From Psychrosphaera sp. B3R10 (lineage in GTDB: Bacteria > Pseudomonadota > Gammaproteobacteria > Enterobacterales > Alteromonadaceae), in NCBI RefSeq assembly GCF_018861025.1, contig NZ_JAHKQH010000044.1, positions 160,718-224,717 of the forward strand: a DNA stretch of 64,000 nt, given 5' to 3'. The first letter of the stretch is position 1. Each line of letters starts with the position of its first letter. Position numbers and translations under genes: made by a program. The notes beneath the pieces were generated by a model. It ran no database searches. It saw only the letters and a program-made list of their open reading frames with translations, and was not told the DNA's origin. Of this stretch, positions 54,933-63,684 are shown piece after piece.

Positions 54933-56066
54933 TTATTTTACAATTTCCGCAATTGCCTTAATGGCCGGTTTAGGATTTAGATCACGATCCCAAAGCAGTG
55001 GATAGTTTGTTCGGTTTGGAATGGGATAACCATTTTTCCAAGACATGCCATCATGCAATCCCCAAAAGGTAACTCGGTCTATCTTGTCACGTTTTTTATA
55101 GAACAGCTCAAACAGTGCTTTATAACGGGCGGTAAGTTGCGCTTCGATATCCTCAGGTAACCCCGCTTTGTATGGATCCAAAAAAGTTTCAAATTCTTCC
55201 AATTGAAACTGTGGTTTCATCATATCGACACCAATAATTTGGCCCTCTTTTGTCAAAGGTAAAACGTCAATATCTAGTTCGGTGATCATCACTTTAATGC
55301 CTAATGCTGAATAGGCGTCGATAGCGTCTTCAATATATTCCATTCGAGGAAAATTTAAGCCCCAATGCGCTTGTATGCCAACACCATCAATTCGAATGCC
55401 CTCTTTTTGCAACATTTTAACCATCCGCACAATGCCATCTCGTTTAGTGGGTCGCCAGGCATTAAAGTCATTGTAATAGAGTTCAGTATTGGGTGAATAT
55501 TGTTGGGCATATTTAAACGCTGCTTTAACCATAGTATCGCCGTCGCCCACGCTATTAACCCAGGTTGTTGGGCGATAGGTACCATCGTCAGCGATAACTT
55601 CATTTACAACGTCCCATGCATCAACTTTGTCTCTATATCGCCCTGCAACTAATTCTATGTGTTTGCGCATTTGTTCTAGCTGTTGCTTTGGCGTGTTTGG
55701 TTCGTTATTACGGTTATGAAAAAACCAACTTGGTGTTTGGTTATGCCAGACTAACGTATGCCCAACGGTGAACATCTGGTATTTCTGCGCAAATTCGATA
55801 AATGCATCTGCACCACTAAAATCAACGTTATCGCGTGACGGGTAAATCGCTTCCGCTTTCATCGCATTTTCAAGCGTAACAGTATTAAATTGCTTAGTAA
55901 TAATGGAATAGGCCGCCGCGTCTTTCCCGGTAACAATATCCTGATTTACCGCAACGCCCATTTTAAATGCATCGGCAAATGACGTCTTTAATTCGACTTC
56001 CTGATGAGCACTAACCGTAATTGGTTCAACCAGCAATAACATCGCAAAAGTCAGGCATTTATACAT
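54933..56066 (-). CDS. GH10 endo-1,4-beta-xylanase
   Basis: About 377 residues, secreted (signal peptide about 1-21, ending V-S-A-H). A single GH10 TIM barrel carries VTLENAMKAE, GHTLVWHNQTPSWF, acid/base Glu in WDVVNEVIADDG, YYNDFNAW, nucleophile Glu in MITELDIDVLP and TFWGLHDGMSWKNGYP. It hydrolyses internal xylan bonds. ATG 56066 is preferred because GGAG lies 7 bases upstream; the in-frame ATG at 56087 adds seven residues. It is divergent from the SMP-30-like gene, sharing a 139-base promoter region. Confidence 0.93.
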   Translation of the reverse strand: MYKCLTFAMLLLVEPITVSAHQEVELKTSFADAFKMGVAVNQDIVTGKDAAAYSIITKQFNTVTLENAMKAEAIYPSRDNVDFSGADAFIEFAQKYQMFTVGHTLVWHNQTPSWFFHNRNNEPNTPKQQLEQMRKHIELVAGRYRDKVDAWDVVNEVIADDGTYRPTTWVNSVGDGDTMVKAAFKYAQQYSPNTELYYNDFNAWRPTKRDGIVRMVKMLQKEGIRIDGVGIQAHWGLNFPRMEYIEDAIDAYSALGIKVMITELDIDVLPLTKEGQIIGVDMMKPQFQLEEFETFLDPYKAGLPEDIEAQLTARYKALFELFYKKRDKIDRVTFWGLHDGMSWKNGYPIPNRTNYPLLWDRDLNPKPAIKAIAEIVK

Positions 56067-56142
56067 TGGTAAGCTCCGTATAATCATAATGATTTTTCAA
56101 TAAAAAATAATCATACGATGAAAAGTGTGAATGTTATAGTCA

Positions 56143-56156
56143 GTAAGACTACTTAC
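56143..56156. promoter_or_regulatory. Palindrome in the divergent xylanase/SMP-30 promoter region
   Basis: GTAAG-ACTA-CTTAC, a perfect 5-bp inverted repeat 50 bases before the SMP-30-like gene and 76 before the xylanase start. It could be an operator for a shared regulator; no known consensus is matched. Confidence 0.3.
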
Positions 56157-56205
56157 AGCAATAGTACAAAAAATAGTAATTGGAAAACAAAGAGAGATTA
56201 CGATT

Positions 56206-57177
56206 GTGAGAAAAGCACTGCAAAAAAACTTAGCCACTGTTGCATTATTTCTAACGTTTTGCCAAGCCGCTATGGCCCATCCGACCATGGTAGCTAAAAA
56301 TTGTGATGGTGATGGTGATGGTGATGGTCAATCTCCAATCCCCCATGGTTCAAAGGTTGAACTAATCAGTGATGATTTTTTGTTTCTAGAAGGGCCAACA
56401 TGGTCAACTACATCACAGGCGTTTTATTTTTCTGAAATGAATTTCTCAAGTTCCCAGGCACAGGGCCCAGACTCAACAATCTACAAACTGGTTTTACCTA
56501 ATTCGGTTTCCACTTATTTAACCCACAGTGGCACCAATGGCTTATATGCCAAAGGCGCCAATTTATATAACCTGAATCATAACTCTCAATCGGTTTCTAA
56601 ACTCAACATAAAGCACAAGTTAAACAACATCATTGCCGGGCAATTTAATCAATTAAATTTCAACTCACCAAATGATATGACGATGGATAGCAGGGGTAAT
56701 ATCTATTTTACTGATCCCAACTGGCAACTTGGCGATAGAACACAACAGCAGCCATACACTGGTGTTTATAAGATTGATGTCAATGGTAAAGTTAGCCTAA
56801 TCGATGGCAGTTTAGATAAACCTAATGGTGTTGCGCTTTCGCCAGACCAAAAAACGCTCTATATCGGTGATTTTAGTAATCGAGTCAGTAAGTACGATAT
56901 TAGTAGCAGTGGCGATGTTTCTAATCGCAGAGATTTTATTAAGGTCGCCTCACCAGACGGCATTAAAGTGGATTGTGCAGGAAACCTTTATGTCAGTAGC
57001 CACAATAAAGGCGTAATTAATATCTACTCACCCACTGGTAAATTCATCGACAAAATTGTTTTGGGCCAAAATGTCACTAACCTCGCTTTTGGTGGTAAAA
57101 ATAACAAAACAATTCTTATCACGACGGCTAAAGGTTTGTTTTCCATGCAGGTAAATATTGCAGGATTAACAAATTAG
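56206..57177 (+). CDS. SMP-30/gluconolactonase-like secreted protein
   Basis: 323 residues with a signal peptide (about 1-25, ending A-M-A-H). A D-G repeat (DGDGDGDG, residues 34-41) leads into a six-bladed beta-propeller of the SMP-30/gluconolaconase family: LEGPTW, N-S-P-N-D-M-T-M-D-S-R-G-N-I-Y-F-T-D-P-N-W, DKPNGVALSPD and ASPDGIKVDCAGN. Family members hydrolyse sugar lactones with a bound divalent metal. The start is GTG 56206 and its ribosome site (AGAGAGAT, about 56191-56198) is adequate. It may work on products of the neighbouring polysaccharide enzymes. Confidence 0.87.
   Translation: MRKALQKNLATVALFLTFCQAAMAHPTMVAKNCDGDGDGDGQSPIPHGSKVELISDDFLFLEGPTWSTTSQAFYFSEMNFSSSQAQGPDSTIYKLVLPNSVSTYLTHSGTNGLYAKGANLYNLNHNSQSVSKLNIKHKLNNIIAGQFNQLNFNSPNDMTMDSRGNIYFTDPNWQLGDRTQQQPYTGVYKIDVNGKVSLIDGSLDKPNGVALSPDQKTLYIGDFSNRVSKYDISSSGDVSNRRDFIKVASPDGIKVDCAGNLYVSSHNKGVINIYSPTGKFIDKIVLGQNVTNLAFGGKNNKTILITTAKGLFSMQVNIAGLTN
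56305..56328 (+). repeat. Four perfect copies of the 6-mer GATGGT inside a coding region
   Basis: (GATGGT)x4, encoding Asp-Gly repeats between the signal peptide and the propeller of the SMP-30-like protein. Copy number could vary by slippage without breaking the frame. Confidence 0.9.
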
Positions 57178-57222
57178 TTATTTCTTCTATTTTTGTGTTG
57201 TATGAAAATGACCTGACCCGAT

Positions 57223-57822
57223 TCATAGTTTTACCATATAGAGTTGCAACGCCACAAAACATAAAATAACCGCAATACCGGAATCAAAAACTCGCCATCT
57301 CATTGGTGAGCTCAGCAATACTTTAAGCTTAGGTGAAAATAGCACCAAACTGCTAAACCAAATAACTGAGCCTACACAGGCCCCAGCTGCAAATAGCGCT
57401 GGATTAGGTTGTAACGCACCAATACTTCCAAGTAAAAGCACGGTATCTAAATATACGTGGGGGTTTAAAAGGCTAATAGCCAACGCGGTAATCGCCGTAT
57501 GCCACCAGCTCACTTTTACTGTGTTCGTTAACTTAAGACCTGAAGTGCCTTTAATTGCTCTTTGTGCCGAACCATAAGCAAGGTAGAGCAACATTAAGAT
57601 CCCACCCCACATTAACCAAGGTAAAATCCCGGGTAATACGAGCTTAATTTCATTCGCAGAATAAACACCTATAATAATCAAGCTTGCATCACAAGCGATA
57701 CAGACAAAAGCAATCACCAATCGATTAGCGCCAGCCATACACTGACTCAATACCCAAATATTTTGTGCGCCTATGGCGATGATTAAACTGAGCCCCAGCA
57801 TCATGCCAGATAAAAAAGACAT
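57223..57822 (-). CDS. argO: LysE/ArgO-family amino-acid exporter
   Basis: 199 residues with about six membrane helices. The LysE-family start (G-M-M-L-G-L-S-L-I-I-A-I-G-A-Q-N-I-W-V-L-S-Q) and the L-N-P-H-V-Y-L-D-T-V-L-L-L-G-S block are clear. The gene is divergent from an ArgP-like LysR regulator (107 bases between ORFs), the same partnership as argO/argP in enterobacteria. It probably exports arginine or lysine analogues. Confidence 0.87.
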   Translation of the reverse strand: MSFLSGMMLGLSLIIAIGAQNIWVLSQCMAGANRLVIAFVCIACDASLIIIGVYSANEIKLVLPGILPWLMWGGILMLLYLAYGSAQRAIKGTSGLKLTNTVKVSWWHTAITALAISLLNPHVYLDTVLLLGSIGALQPNPALFAAGACVGSVIWFSSLVLFSPKLKVLLSSPMRWRVFDSGIAVILCFVALQLYMVKL

Positions 57823-57962
57823 CGTATTAAACCTCTATGATTATGCGTATTTAAATCTTTATAAATTTTAAATTAAGTCACTCATTTTTTGATGACACGA
57901 AGCGTAATCCCTGCTTAGATACAAATCCAATGAATAATAAAACTGGTACATGCATAAAACTC

Positions 57963-58856
57963 ATGATTGATTATCAACTACTTCACGCACTTTCCGCTGT
58001 TGTAACCGAGGGTGGTTTTGAAAAAGCATCTAAAATTCTGTTTATTACGCAGTCAGCTGTTAGTCGACGCATTCACCAATTAGAATCAACCCTTGGTGAG
58101 CCAGTTTTAATCCGTACCCAGCCGCCAAAACCAACAGCCCTTGGCAAGCGACTGTTAAACCACTTACAACAAGTATTGCAATTAGAAGTCGCGTTAAGTA
58201 TTCGTACATCTGATGAAAGCGCCCCACCGGATTTACCACTAACCGTTAAGTTAGCAGTTAATGCTGACTCGTTAGCAACCTGGCTACCGGATGCATTGGC
58301 GCTCCCCAAAAGCGATGTTAATAGTCATGGGCATTTTCGTTTTGAAATTATCTTAGAAGATCAATCTATCGGACTGAAACGTATGAAGGCTGGCGAGGTG
58401 ATGGTGTGTATTTGTTCAACACCAGAGGCGGTAAACGGTGGTTTAGTCAGTTATTTAGGCGCGTTACGTTATCAAGTTATTGCAAGTCCTGCATTTGTTC
58501 AACGTCACAATATGACATCTTCCAGTCAATTGGCGGACTTACCCTGTTTAGTGTTTGACGAGAATGACAAATTACAACATCAATTTCTGCAACAGCTTAA
58601 TGGCTCGACACCAAAATATACGCATATTTTACCTTCCTCTGAAGGTTTCAAACAGGCCATGTTAGCGGGTTTAGGCTACGGTTTACTGCCAACCTTACAA
58701 CTTGGAACGTCAATAGAAACTGGAGAGTTAGTCGATTTGGCCCCAGGCTATTTCATCGACACTCCGCTTTATTGGCATTACTGGCAAACAGAAAGCCCGC
58801 AATTAAAAGCTTTACGAGATTATGCGACACAAGTTGCTAAAAACACGTTGGAATAG
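57963..58856 (+). CDS. argP: LysR-family regulator ArgP
   Basis: A 297-residue LysR regulator. The helix-turn-helix (G-F-E-K-A-S-K-I-L-F-I-T-Q-S-A-V-S-R-R-I-H-Q-L-E) and the effector domain block AVNADSLATWLPDAL are nearly the same as in E. coli ArgP. The start is set at ATG 57963 (M-I-D-Y-Q-L-L), which lines up with the E. coli start; ATG 57930 would add eleven residues. Neither has a strong ribosome site. It should activate the divergent argO gene in response to Arg or Lys. Confidence 0.9.
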   Translation: MIDYQLLHALSAVVTEGGFEKASKILFITQSAVSRRIHQLESTLGEPVLIRTQPPKPTALGKRLLNHLQQVLQLEVALSIRTSDESAPPDLPLTVKLAVNADSLATWLPDALALPKSDVNSHGHFRFEIILEDQSIGLKRMKAGEVMVCICSTPEAVNGGLVSYLGALRYQVIASPAFVQRHNMTSSSQLADLPCLVFDENDKLQHQFLQQLNGSTPKYTHILPSSEGFKQAMLAGLGYGLLPTLQLGTSIETGELVDLAPGYFIDTPLYWHYWQTESPQLKALRDYATQVAKNTLE

Positions 58857-58882
58857 ATAGTTTAATCTTAATCAGTTTACTT

Positions 58883-61057
58883 TTATTTACTTCCATCGAC
58901 TAAATAAGCGGCGTGTTCCCACTTTACTAGCCAAGCTAAAAATTCATTTTCAGGCATCGGTTTGGCGATGCCATAACCCTGCGCTAAATAACTGCCTAAT
59001 GATAATAAAAGTTCACCATGTAAAGGGGTTTCTACCCCTTCAGCAATCACTTTAAGGTCAAATACTTTAGCTAATTCAATGATACCTTGAATAATTGCAG
59101 TATCGTCTTTATCAAATAACATGTCTCGTACAAAGGATTGGTCAATCTTTAAATATTTCGCAGGTAAGCGTTTCAAATAGGTCAATGATGAATAGCCTGT
59201 CCCAAAGTCGTCAATTGAAAAACGTACGCCTAACTTCTCACATTCTTTCATCACCTTTGAAACTAACTCAATATCTTTTAAAGCACTGCTTTCTAAAATT
59301 TCAAACTCTAAACTTTCTGCTTTAAATTGAGGATAGTTGCTAAGTTTTTTCTTCAAGTCATTAACAAATACAGAGTGCTGCAAATGCATTGGACTGATAT
59401 TGACACTAATTGGAATATTGTGACCAGCGGCCTGCCAAGTTTGTAATTGTTTTAAGGCGGTATTAATAACCCATTTACCAATTTCAATATCCAAAATATC
59501 ATGTTCGACGGAAGGTAAAAATGACGCTGGGGATAGCAATCCTTTTTCTGGGTGTTGCCACCTGATTAATGCTTCAACCCCAACAACGTCCGAAGTCCTA
59601 AGATCAATTTTTGGCTGATAAAAAAGTACAAACTCTTGGTTTTTTAGTGCCTGTGCGATTCTATTTAATTCTTCATTTAAATGTTTAACTGCGACATCTC
59701 TTTCTACGTCAAAAATATAACTGCGGTTTTTACCTTCTTGTTTGGCAATGTACATTGCTTGGTCAGCGTGACGTAGCAGTTGATCAGGACTCGCATTATC
59801 TAATGGGTAAAACGTAACTCCAATGCTCGCAGAAGTTTTCAATAATTTATCACCAACAGGAATCGAGGACGATAATGATTCTAGCATTCTCGATATGACC
59901 AAGTTACTCTCAGAAGGCGATGTAAGGTCATCGATAACGGCCACAAACTCATCACCGCCAAAACGCGATAACGTATCCCCTTCACGCAATGTATGCTTTA
60001 ACTGAGTTGCCACTTTTTTTAGTAATTCGTCTCCAGCATCATGACCCTGTGTGTCGTTAACAACTTTAAATCCATCTAAGTCAATAAACGCAATGGCAAT
60101 GTATTTTTTATTTCTTATACATTTTGCCATAGCGTGCTCAAGCCTATCAGACAGTAAATTTCGATTAGGCAAGCCGGTAAGTTGGTCATAGTGGGCGGAA
60201 AGTTTTAATGCTGAATTGGCAACTGACAAATCACGATTACTTTTTTCCAATTTTCTCTGATTATTTTTTTGCTCAGTTATGTCTTGGAAAATACCGACAA
60301 GGCGCACAGGGACGCCGTCTTCCATTGACACCGTACATGTTGTTCTTACATCTATTTTTCTACCCTTTGTGGTATACGTCTCTAATTCGAGGTCATAGCC
60401 AACCCCTTTTTTTATTGCTTCATCAAGTGCTTTCGCGATTACTATTTTTGACTCTGGTAAAAAATAGTCGACGCCGGCATCAACTGTTGGGTTAAATTCG
60501 TCTGGGGTAGTTTCATGTATCCGATAGGTTTCTTCTGTCCAGAATAAATCACCGGTTTTTATATCTAACTCCCAACCACCTAGCTTGCCTATACGTTGGG
60601 ATTCATTCAGCAACTGACTTGCTAAAATCATTCGCTCTTCGGCTTTTTTACGATCAGTAATATCCAGGTGGAAACCTATCATTCTTTTGGGATTACCATC
60701 CATATCCCATTCAACGAGTTTCCCTGAGGCTTGAACCCAAACATAATGACCCGATTTATGTTTCATTCGGGCTTCGACTTCATAAAACTCTAAGTCACCG
60801 TTAAAATGTTGAGTGATTAATTCGTTTGCTCTAATTAAATCATCAGGATGTAAATTGCTGGCCCATGTATCAAATTTAATTGGGTCCAACTCATCAAAAC
60901 GATAACCAATAATTTCTGCCCACCGCTCATTGAACGTCAATTCGTCAGTTTGAATTTGCCAATCCCAAATTCCCACACCAGTAGCATTAATAATAAGTTC
61001 TAATCGTTCATGATCATTCTCTTGTCGATTATTTACTGGTGTCGTTTTATCACTCAA
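58883..61057 (-). CDS. PAS-PAS-GGDEF-EAL protein (cytoplasmic c-di-GMP turnover)
   Basis: 724 residues with no membrane helix. Two PAS/PAC domains cover about 18-135 and 140-265. GGDEF (about 285-450) has intact R-F-G-G-D-E-F and an RxxD site (REGD) five residues before. EAL (about 460-715) has EALIRWQ, EFEILES, DDFGTGYSS and AEGVET. Both activities look possible. This is the second dual c-di-GMP protein in the window; unlike the first it should sense a cytoplasmic signal. It is convergent with argP. Confidence 0.93.
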   Translation of the reverse strand: MSDKTTPVNNRQENDHERLELIINATGVGIWDWQIQTDELTFNERWAEIIGYRFDELDPIKFDTWASNLHPDDLIRANELITQHFNGDLEFYEVEARMKHKSGHYVWVQASGKLVEWDMDGNPKRMIGFHLDITDRKKAEERMILASQLLNESQRIGKLGGWELDIKTGDLFWTEETYRIHETTPDEFNPTVDAGVDYFLPESKIVIAKALDEAIKKGVGYDLELETYTTKGRKIDVRTTCTVSMEDGVPVRLVGIFQDITEQKNNQRKLEKSNRDLSVANSALKLSAHYDQLTGLPNRNLLSDRLEHAMAKCIRNKKYIAIAFIDLDGFKVVNDTQGHDAGDELLKKVATQLKHTLREGDTLSRFGGDEFVAVIDDLTSPSESNLVISRMLESLSSSIPVGDKLLKTSASIGVTFYPLDNASPDQLLRHADQAMYIAKQEGKNRSYIFDVERDVAVKHLNEELNRIAQALKNQEFVLFYQPKIDLRTSDVVGVEALIRWQHPEKGLLSPASFLPSVEHDILDIEIGKWVINTALKQLQTWQAAGHNIPISVNISPMHLQHSVFVNDLKKKLSNYPQFKAESLEFEILESSALKDIELVSKVMKECEKLGVRFSIDDFGTGYSSLTYLKRLPAKYLKIDQSFVRDMLFDKDDTAIIQGIIELAKVFDLKVIAEGVETPLHGELLLSLGSYLAQGYGIAKPMPENEFLAWLVKWEHAAYLVDGSK

Positions 61058-61196
61058 ACTGTGTTCCTTATTTCGATTGGAGAATTAAATTCGGTTGAAT
61101 GCATCTAAAGCGGGATTAACCTGGAGTATAGTCATTGATAGACAAAACAAGTTATATTAATTACGCCATGCAATACTAACTAATTAAGGAAGTTTG

Positions 61197-61721
61197 ATGC
61201 AACAATTTGTCGTATTACTCAAAGGCGTCAATGTAGGTGGAAAAAACTTATTGCCAATGAAAGATTTTGTCGCACTTCTAATGTTGAGCAAATTTGAAAA
61301 TGTATCGTCCTATATTCAAAGTGGCAATATTGTATTAAAAAGTACAATCCCCCCTGCAGATGCAGTGCAGGCGACAATTGCAGAGCATTATGGTTTTTCG
61401 CCAGAGGTTTTTAGCTTAAATGAGGCGGAATTTACATCCGCTGTTGACGGTAACCCCTACGCAGAATTTGAAGGTAAATTTGTTCATTTTTATTTCTGTA
61501 AAAATGACATCAACTTAGTCACGGATAAGTTAACAAAATACCTTGCGGATTCTGAAAAATATACAGTCAAAGGTAATGTATTTTATTTACATGCGCCTAA
61601 CGGTATTGGTCGCTCTAAACTCATTGCAAACATAGAGTCTTGTTTGGGCCAAACCGCAACCGGTAGGAATCTAAATACCATCAATAAACTGGGTATTATG
61701 TTGAACAACTTGGCAAATTAA
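61197..61721 (+). CDS. DUF1697 family protein
   Basis: 174 residues. The family opening (V-V-L-L-K-G-V-N-V-G-G-K-N-L-L-P-M) and Y-I-Q-S-G-N-I-V, then the late N-G-I-G-R-S-K-L and A-T-G-R-N-L-N-T-I-N-K-L are clear. The start at ATG 61197 has AAGGAAG 6 bases upstream. DUF1697 proteins are small cytoplasmic proteins without an established role. Confidence 0.9.
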   Translation: MQQFVVLLKGVNVGGKNLLPMKDFVALLMLSKFENVSSYIQSGNIVLKSTIPPADAVQATIAEHYGFSPEVFSLNEAEFTSAVDGNPYAEFEGKFVHFYFCKNDINLVTDKLTKYLADSEKYTVKGNVFYLHAPNGIGRSKLIANIESCLGQTATGRNLNTINKLGIMLNNLAN

Positions 61722-61832
61722 ACCAATTATAGATGATTAACCTACGATTCTGGCAAAACTCAATAGCAATGCTTGAGCGCTGGGGTGTTATTGTCTAAAA
61801 TGGCGAAGCTTTTATTTAATCAGGTCAAATAC

Positions 61833-62081
61833 ATGAACGATACTAAATCACTACCGGAATTACCGGATCACCTTTCAGGTAATCCTCGCAGCCCATTTCA
61901 TGTGGCAGAAATTTTCGAGCACGACATTGGTATTCGTCTAAACGGCAAAGAGCGTAACGATGTAGAAGAATATTGCATCAGCGAAGGCTGGGTAAAAGTG
62001 GCTTCTGCGAAAGCACTAGACCGCCGCGGACAACCACTACTAATCAAGATGAAAGGAACTGTTGAGGCCTTTTATAAATAA
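61833..62081 (+). CDS. DUF3297 family protein
   Basis: 82 residues. The sequence L-P-D-H-L-S-G-N-P-R-S-P-F-H, then H-D-I-G-I-R-L-N-G-K-E-R, and W-V-K-V are diagnostic of this short family. The start at ATG 61833 has AGGT upstream; an in-frame GTG at 61773 would give a non-homologous extension. Glutathione-peroxidase is sometimes assigned to this family in databases, but nothing here supports a function. A terminator follows. Confidence 0.88.
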   Translation: MNDTKSLPELPDHLSGNPRSPFHVAEIFEHDIGIRLNGKERNDVEEYCISEGWVKVASAKALDRRGQPLLIKMKGTVEAFYK

Positions 62082-62118
62082 CGGTTATGTCTTAGAGTTA
62101 TCATTACAACTTTACTAT

Positions 62119-62150
62119 AAAAAAGCGGAACTTATGAGTTCCGCTTTTTT
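62119..62150 (+). terminator. Intrinsic terminator after the DUF3297 gene
   Basis: A perfect 14-bp stem, AAAAAAGCGGAACT / AGTTCCGCTTTTTT, with the loop TATG, 37 bases after the stop codon. The A-run also allows use from the minus side. Confidence 0.92.
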
Positions 62151-62224
62151 GTATTAGATCCAAAATCAACACTGCTCGTTGATAATAATCCATAACGTTA
62201 GCTATTTAGATTAAATTAATTCAT

Positions 62225-62968
62225 ATGAACGGTCGGATCTACGATTACAACCTTGGCCGGTTTATGAGTGTTGATCCGTTTATACAGGCTCCAACAAATA
62301 CCCAGTCGATAAACCCTTATTCATATATTATGAATAATCCTATGGCTGGGACTGATCCAACTGGTTATCTAGCAAAAAGTAGTAATGCATCTAACTGGAG
62401 AACTTCGGCTTGTGATTTGGACAATAGTTGCCCTTCTACTCCGGTCGAAAGTGCAATGTCGAAGTATCTGTCAGCACATATTCAAAGCTGTCAGCAGAAT
62501 GAAATGAGTCGAGCAAGAAGGCAAGAGCACAAAAATGTAGGCATTACGGCATCATTTAACACCAAAAGGAAAATTGACGATAGTAATGATGGTTTTGGTG
62601 ACGAAGCAAATCAAAGTGGTTTATATGATATAAATAAAGCAATGGGTATCGAAAAAAATGGAATCAATTTTTTTGTAGTTGATGATGGAAGCAATGATGC
62701 AGGTAAACGAGAAACTATCGAATATCTCGATAAGTTAACATCTGATCCTGACGGGGAAAAGCTTCTGAAAGCTCTAGGAGAAAGAAAAGTTGGGCAAGTT
62801 TTAATCTTTAAAGATACTGGTATGACAAATAAAAAGTCAGACTTAAATTTTGCCGCAGAAAATGGCAATTTAAAGTTCGTAGCATTTGATACTAGAGAAA
62901 ATCCTTCAGTTCAATCAATTAGAGGGGATTCGTTTACATCTACGTGGCAACGAAGGCTAACACATTAG
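62225..62968 (+). CDS. 5'-truncated Rhs C-terminal fragment (core end plus variable tail)
   Basis: A 247-residue ORF beginning inside the Rhs-repeat-associated core: MNGRIYDYNLGRFMSVDPFI, then P-Y-S-Y-I-M-N-N-P-M-A-G-T-D-P-T-G, the usual end of the core before a variable C-terminal (often toxin) domain. Before the ATG, in-frame codons L-I-H still match the core (usually L-I/V-H-M-N-G-R), and then comes a stop, so the homology is cut at about 62204-62216 and the large N-terminal shell is missing. No ribosome site is visible. The tail (about 50-247) is not recognised; it includes F-F-V-V-D-D-G and V-L-I-F-K-D-T-G-M blocks. It is followed by a small secreted protein that could be its immunity partner. 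Confidence 0.75.
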   Translation: MNGRIYDYNLGRFMSVDPFIQAPTNTQSINPYSYIMNNPMAGTDPTGYLAKSSNASNWRTSACDLDNSCPSTPVESAMSKYLSAHIQSCQQNEMSRARRQEHKNVGITASFNTKRKIDDSNDGFGDEANQSGLYDINKAMGIEKNGINFFVVDDGSNDAGKRETIEYLDKLTSDPDGEKLLKALGERKVGQVLIFKDTGMTNKKSDLNFAAENGNLKFVAFDTRENPSVQSIRGDSFTSTWQRRLTH

Positions 62969-63062
62969 TTAATCCATGTTGCATACAATAAGCGTGGCAA
63001 GCGAAATGAAAAGTTGGTAATTCAAAAAGCTAACAAATTGAAACACTTGTGGGAAGGTGAAC

Positions 63063-63476
63063 ATGTTCGAGATCCAAAATCGCACTAAAAGTACCTGTAT
63101 TGTTTCTTTGATAATGTTACTCAGCACTAAAGTCTATGGAGCATCAACAGAGAAAGAAATTAATGTATCTGAACAAGTTGTATCTCAGATGACTGAAAAT
63201 TTGAGGTTAAGCTCAGATTGGAAACTGCAATCAATTGTATCTTTCTCGTCCAAGAAACAAGAGGCCGTAGAAAAATCTTTTGAGGTTGCAGATGAATTAA
63301 CGGGAAAGAATATCGAGTTAAATATAGAGTTAGACTCAGCTACTAATAAGCTAGTCTCTCCTTTTGGCATGCATGTTACATATTGTTATAAGGATGAAAA
63401 CACTTGTTTGACATGGGTCTTTGTTCAAAACGAAAGCGGGGATTGGAGTTTAGATCACACGTTTGAAAATTTTTGA
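63063..63476 (+). CDS. Small secreted protein, candidate immunity or accessory to the Rhs tail
   Basis: About 137 residues. It starts at ATG 63063 (M-F-E-I-Q), preceded by GGAAGGTGAAC, or possibly at TTG 63057. An N-terminal hydrophobic segment (about 14-28, ending V-Y-G-A-S) looks like a signal peptide. The mature part is acidic and beta-rich, with Cys in TYCYKDENTCLTW. I do not recognise a family. Its position just after the Rhs tail suggests immunity, and the signal peptide would place it in the periplasm. Inference only. Confidence 0.6.
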   Translation: MFEIQNRTKSTCIVSLIMLLSTKVYGASTEKEINVSEQVVSQMTENLRLSSDWKLQSIVSFSSKKQEAVEKSFEVADELTGKNIELNIELDSATNKLVSPFGMHVTYCYKDENTCLTWVFVQNESGDWSLDHTFENF

Positions 63477-63488
63477 ATAGAACTAAAT

Positions 63489-63506
63489 AACCAGCTTCGG
63501 CTGGTT
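63489..63506. terminator. UUCG-loop hairpin after the small secreted gene
   Basis: AACCAGC-TTCG-GCTGGTT, 12 bases after the stop codon. A stable tetraloop hairpin but with only a weak T-tail, so it may be a terminator remnant or an mRNA 3'-end stabiliser. Confidence 0.5.
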
Positions 63507-63659
63507 TGAGGTCAAAATTATAGACTATAAAGCTTTACTATTGAACCTAAATGGTGACAGAGATAAATTAAGTTTTATATAGCTCCATTGTTGTTGCCAA
63601 AAGATAAAGCTGATCAAGAAAGAGCGGTATTAGGTATATTACCCTCTCTTAAATTAGTG

Positions 63660-63684
63660 AAGCCTCGCAATGCGAGGCTTTTTG
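63660..63684 (+). terminator. Orphan intrinsic terminator
   Basis: AGCCTCGC-AAT-GCGAGGCT followed by TTTT. No intact gene ends just before it, which suggests that one was deleted or decayed. Confidence 0.7.

Noticed and set aside
54767..54961. 64-codon plus-strand ORF between the DUF5060 and xylanase genes
   Set aside because: Overlaps the end of the xylanase gene, has no ribosome site and no recognisable sequence.
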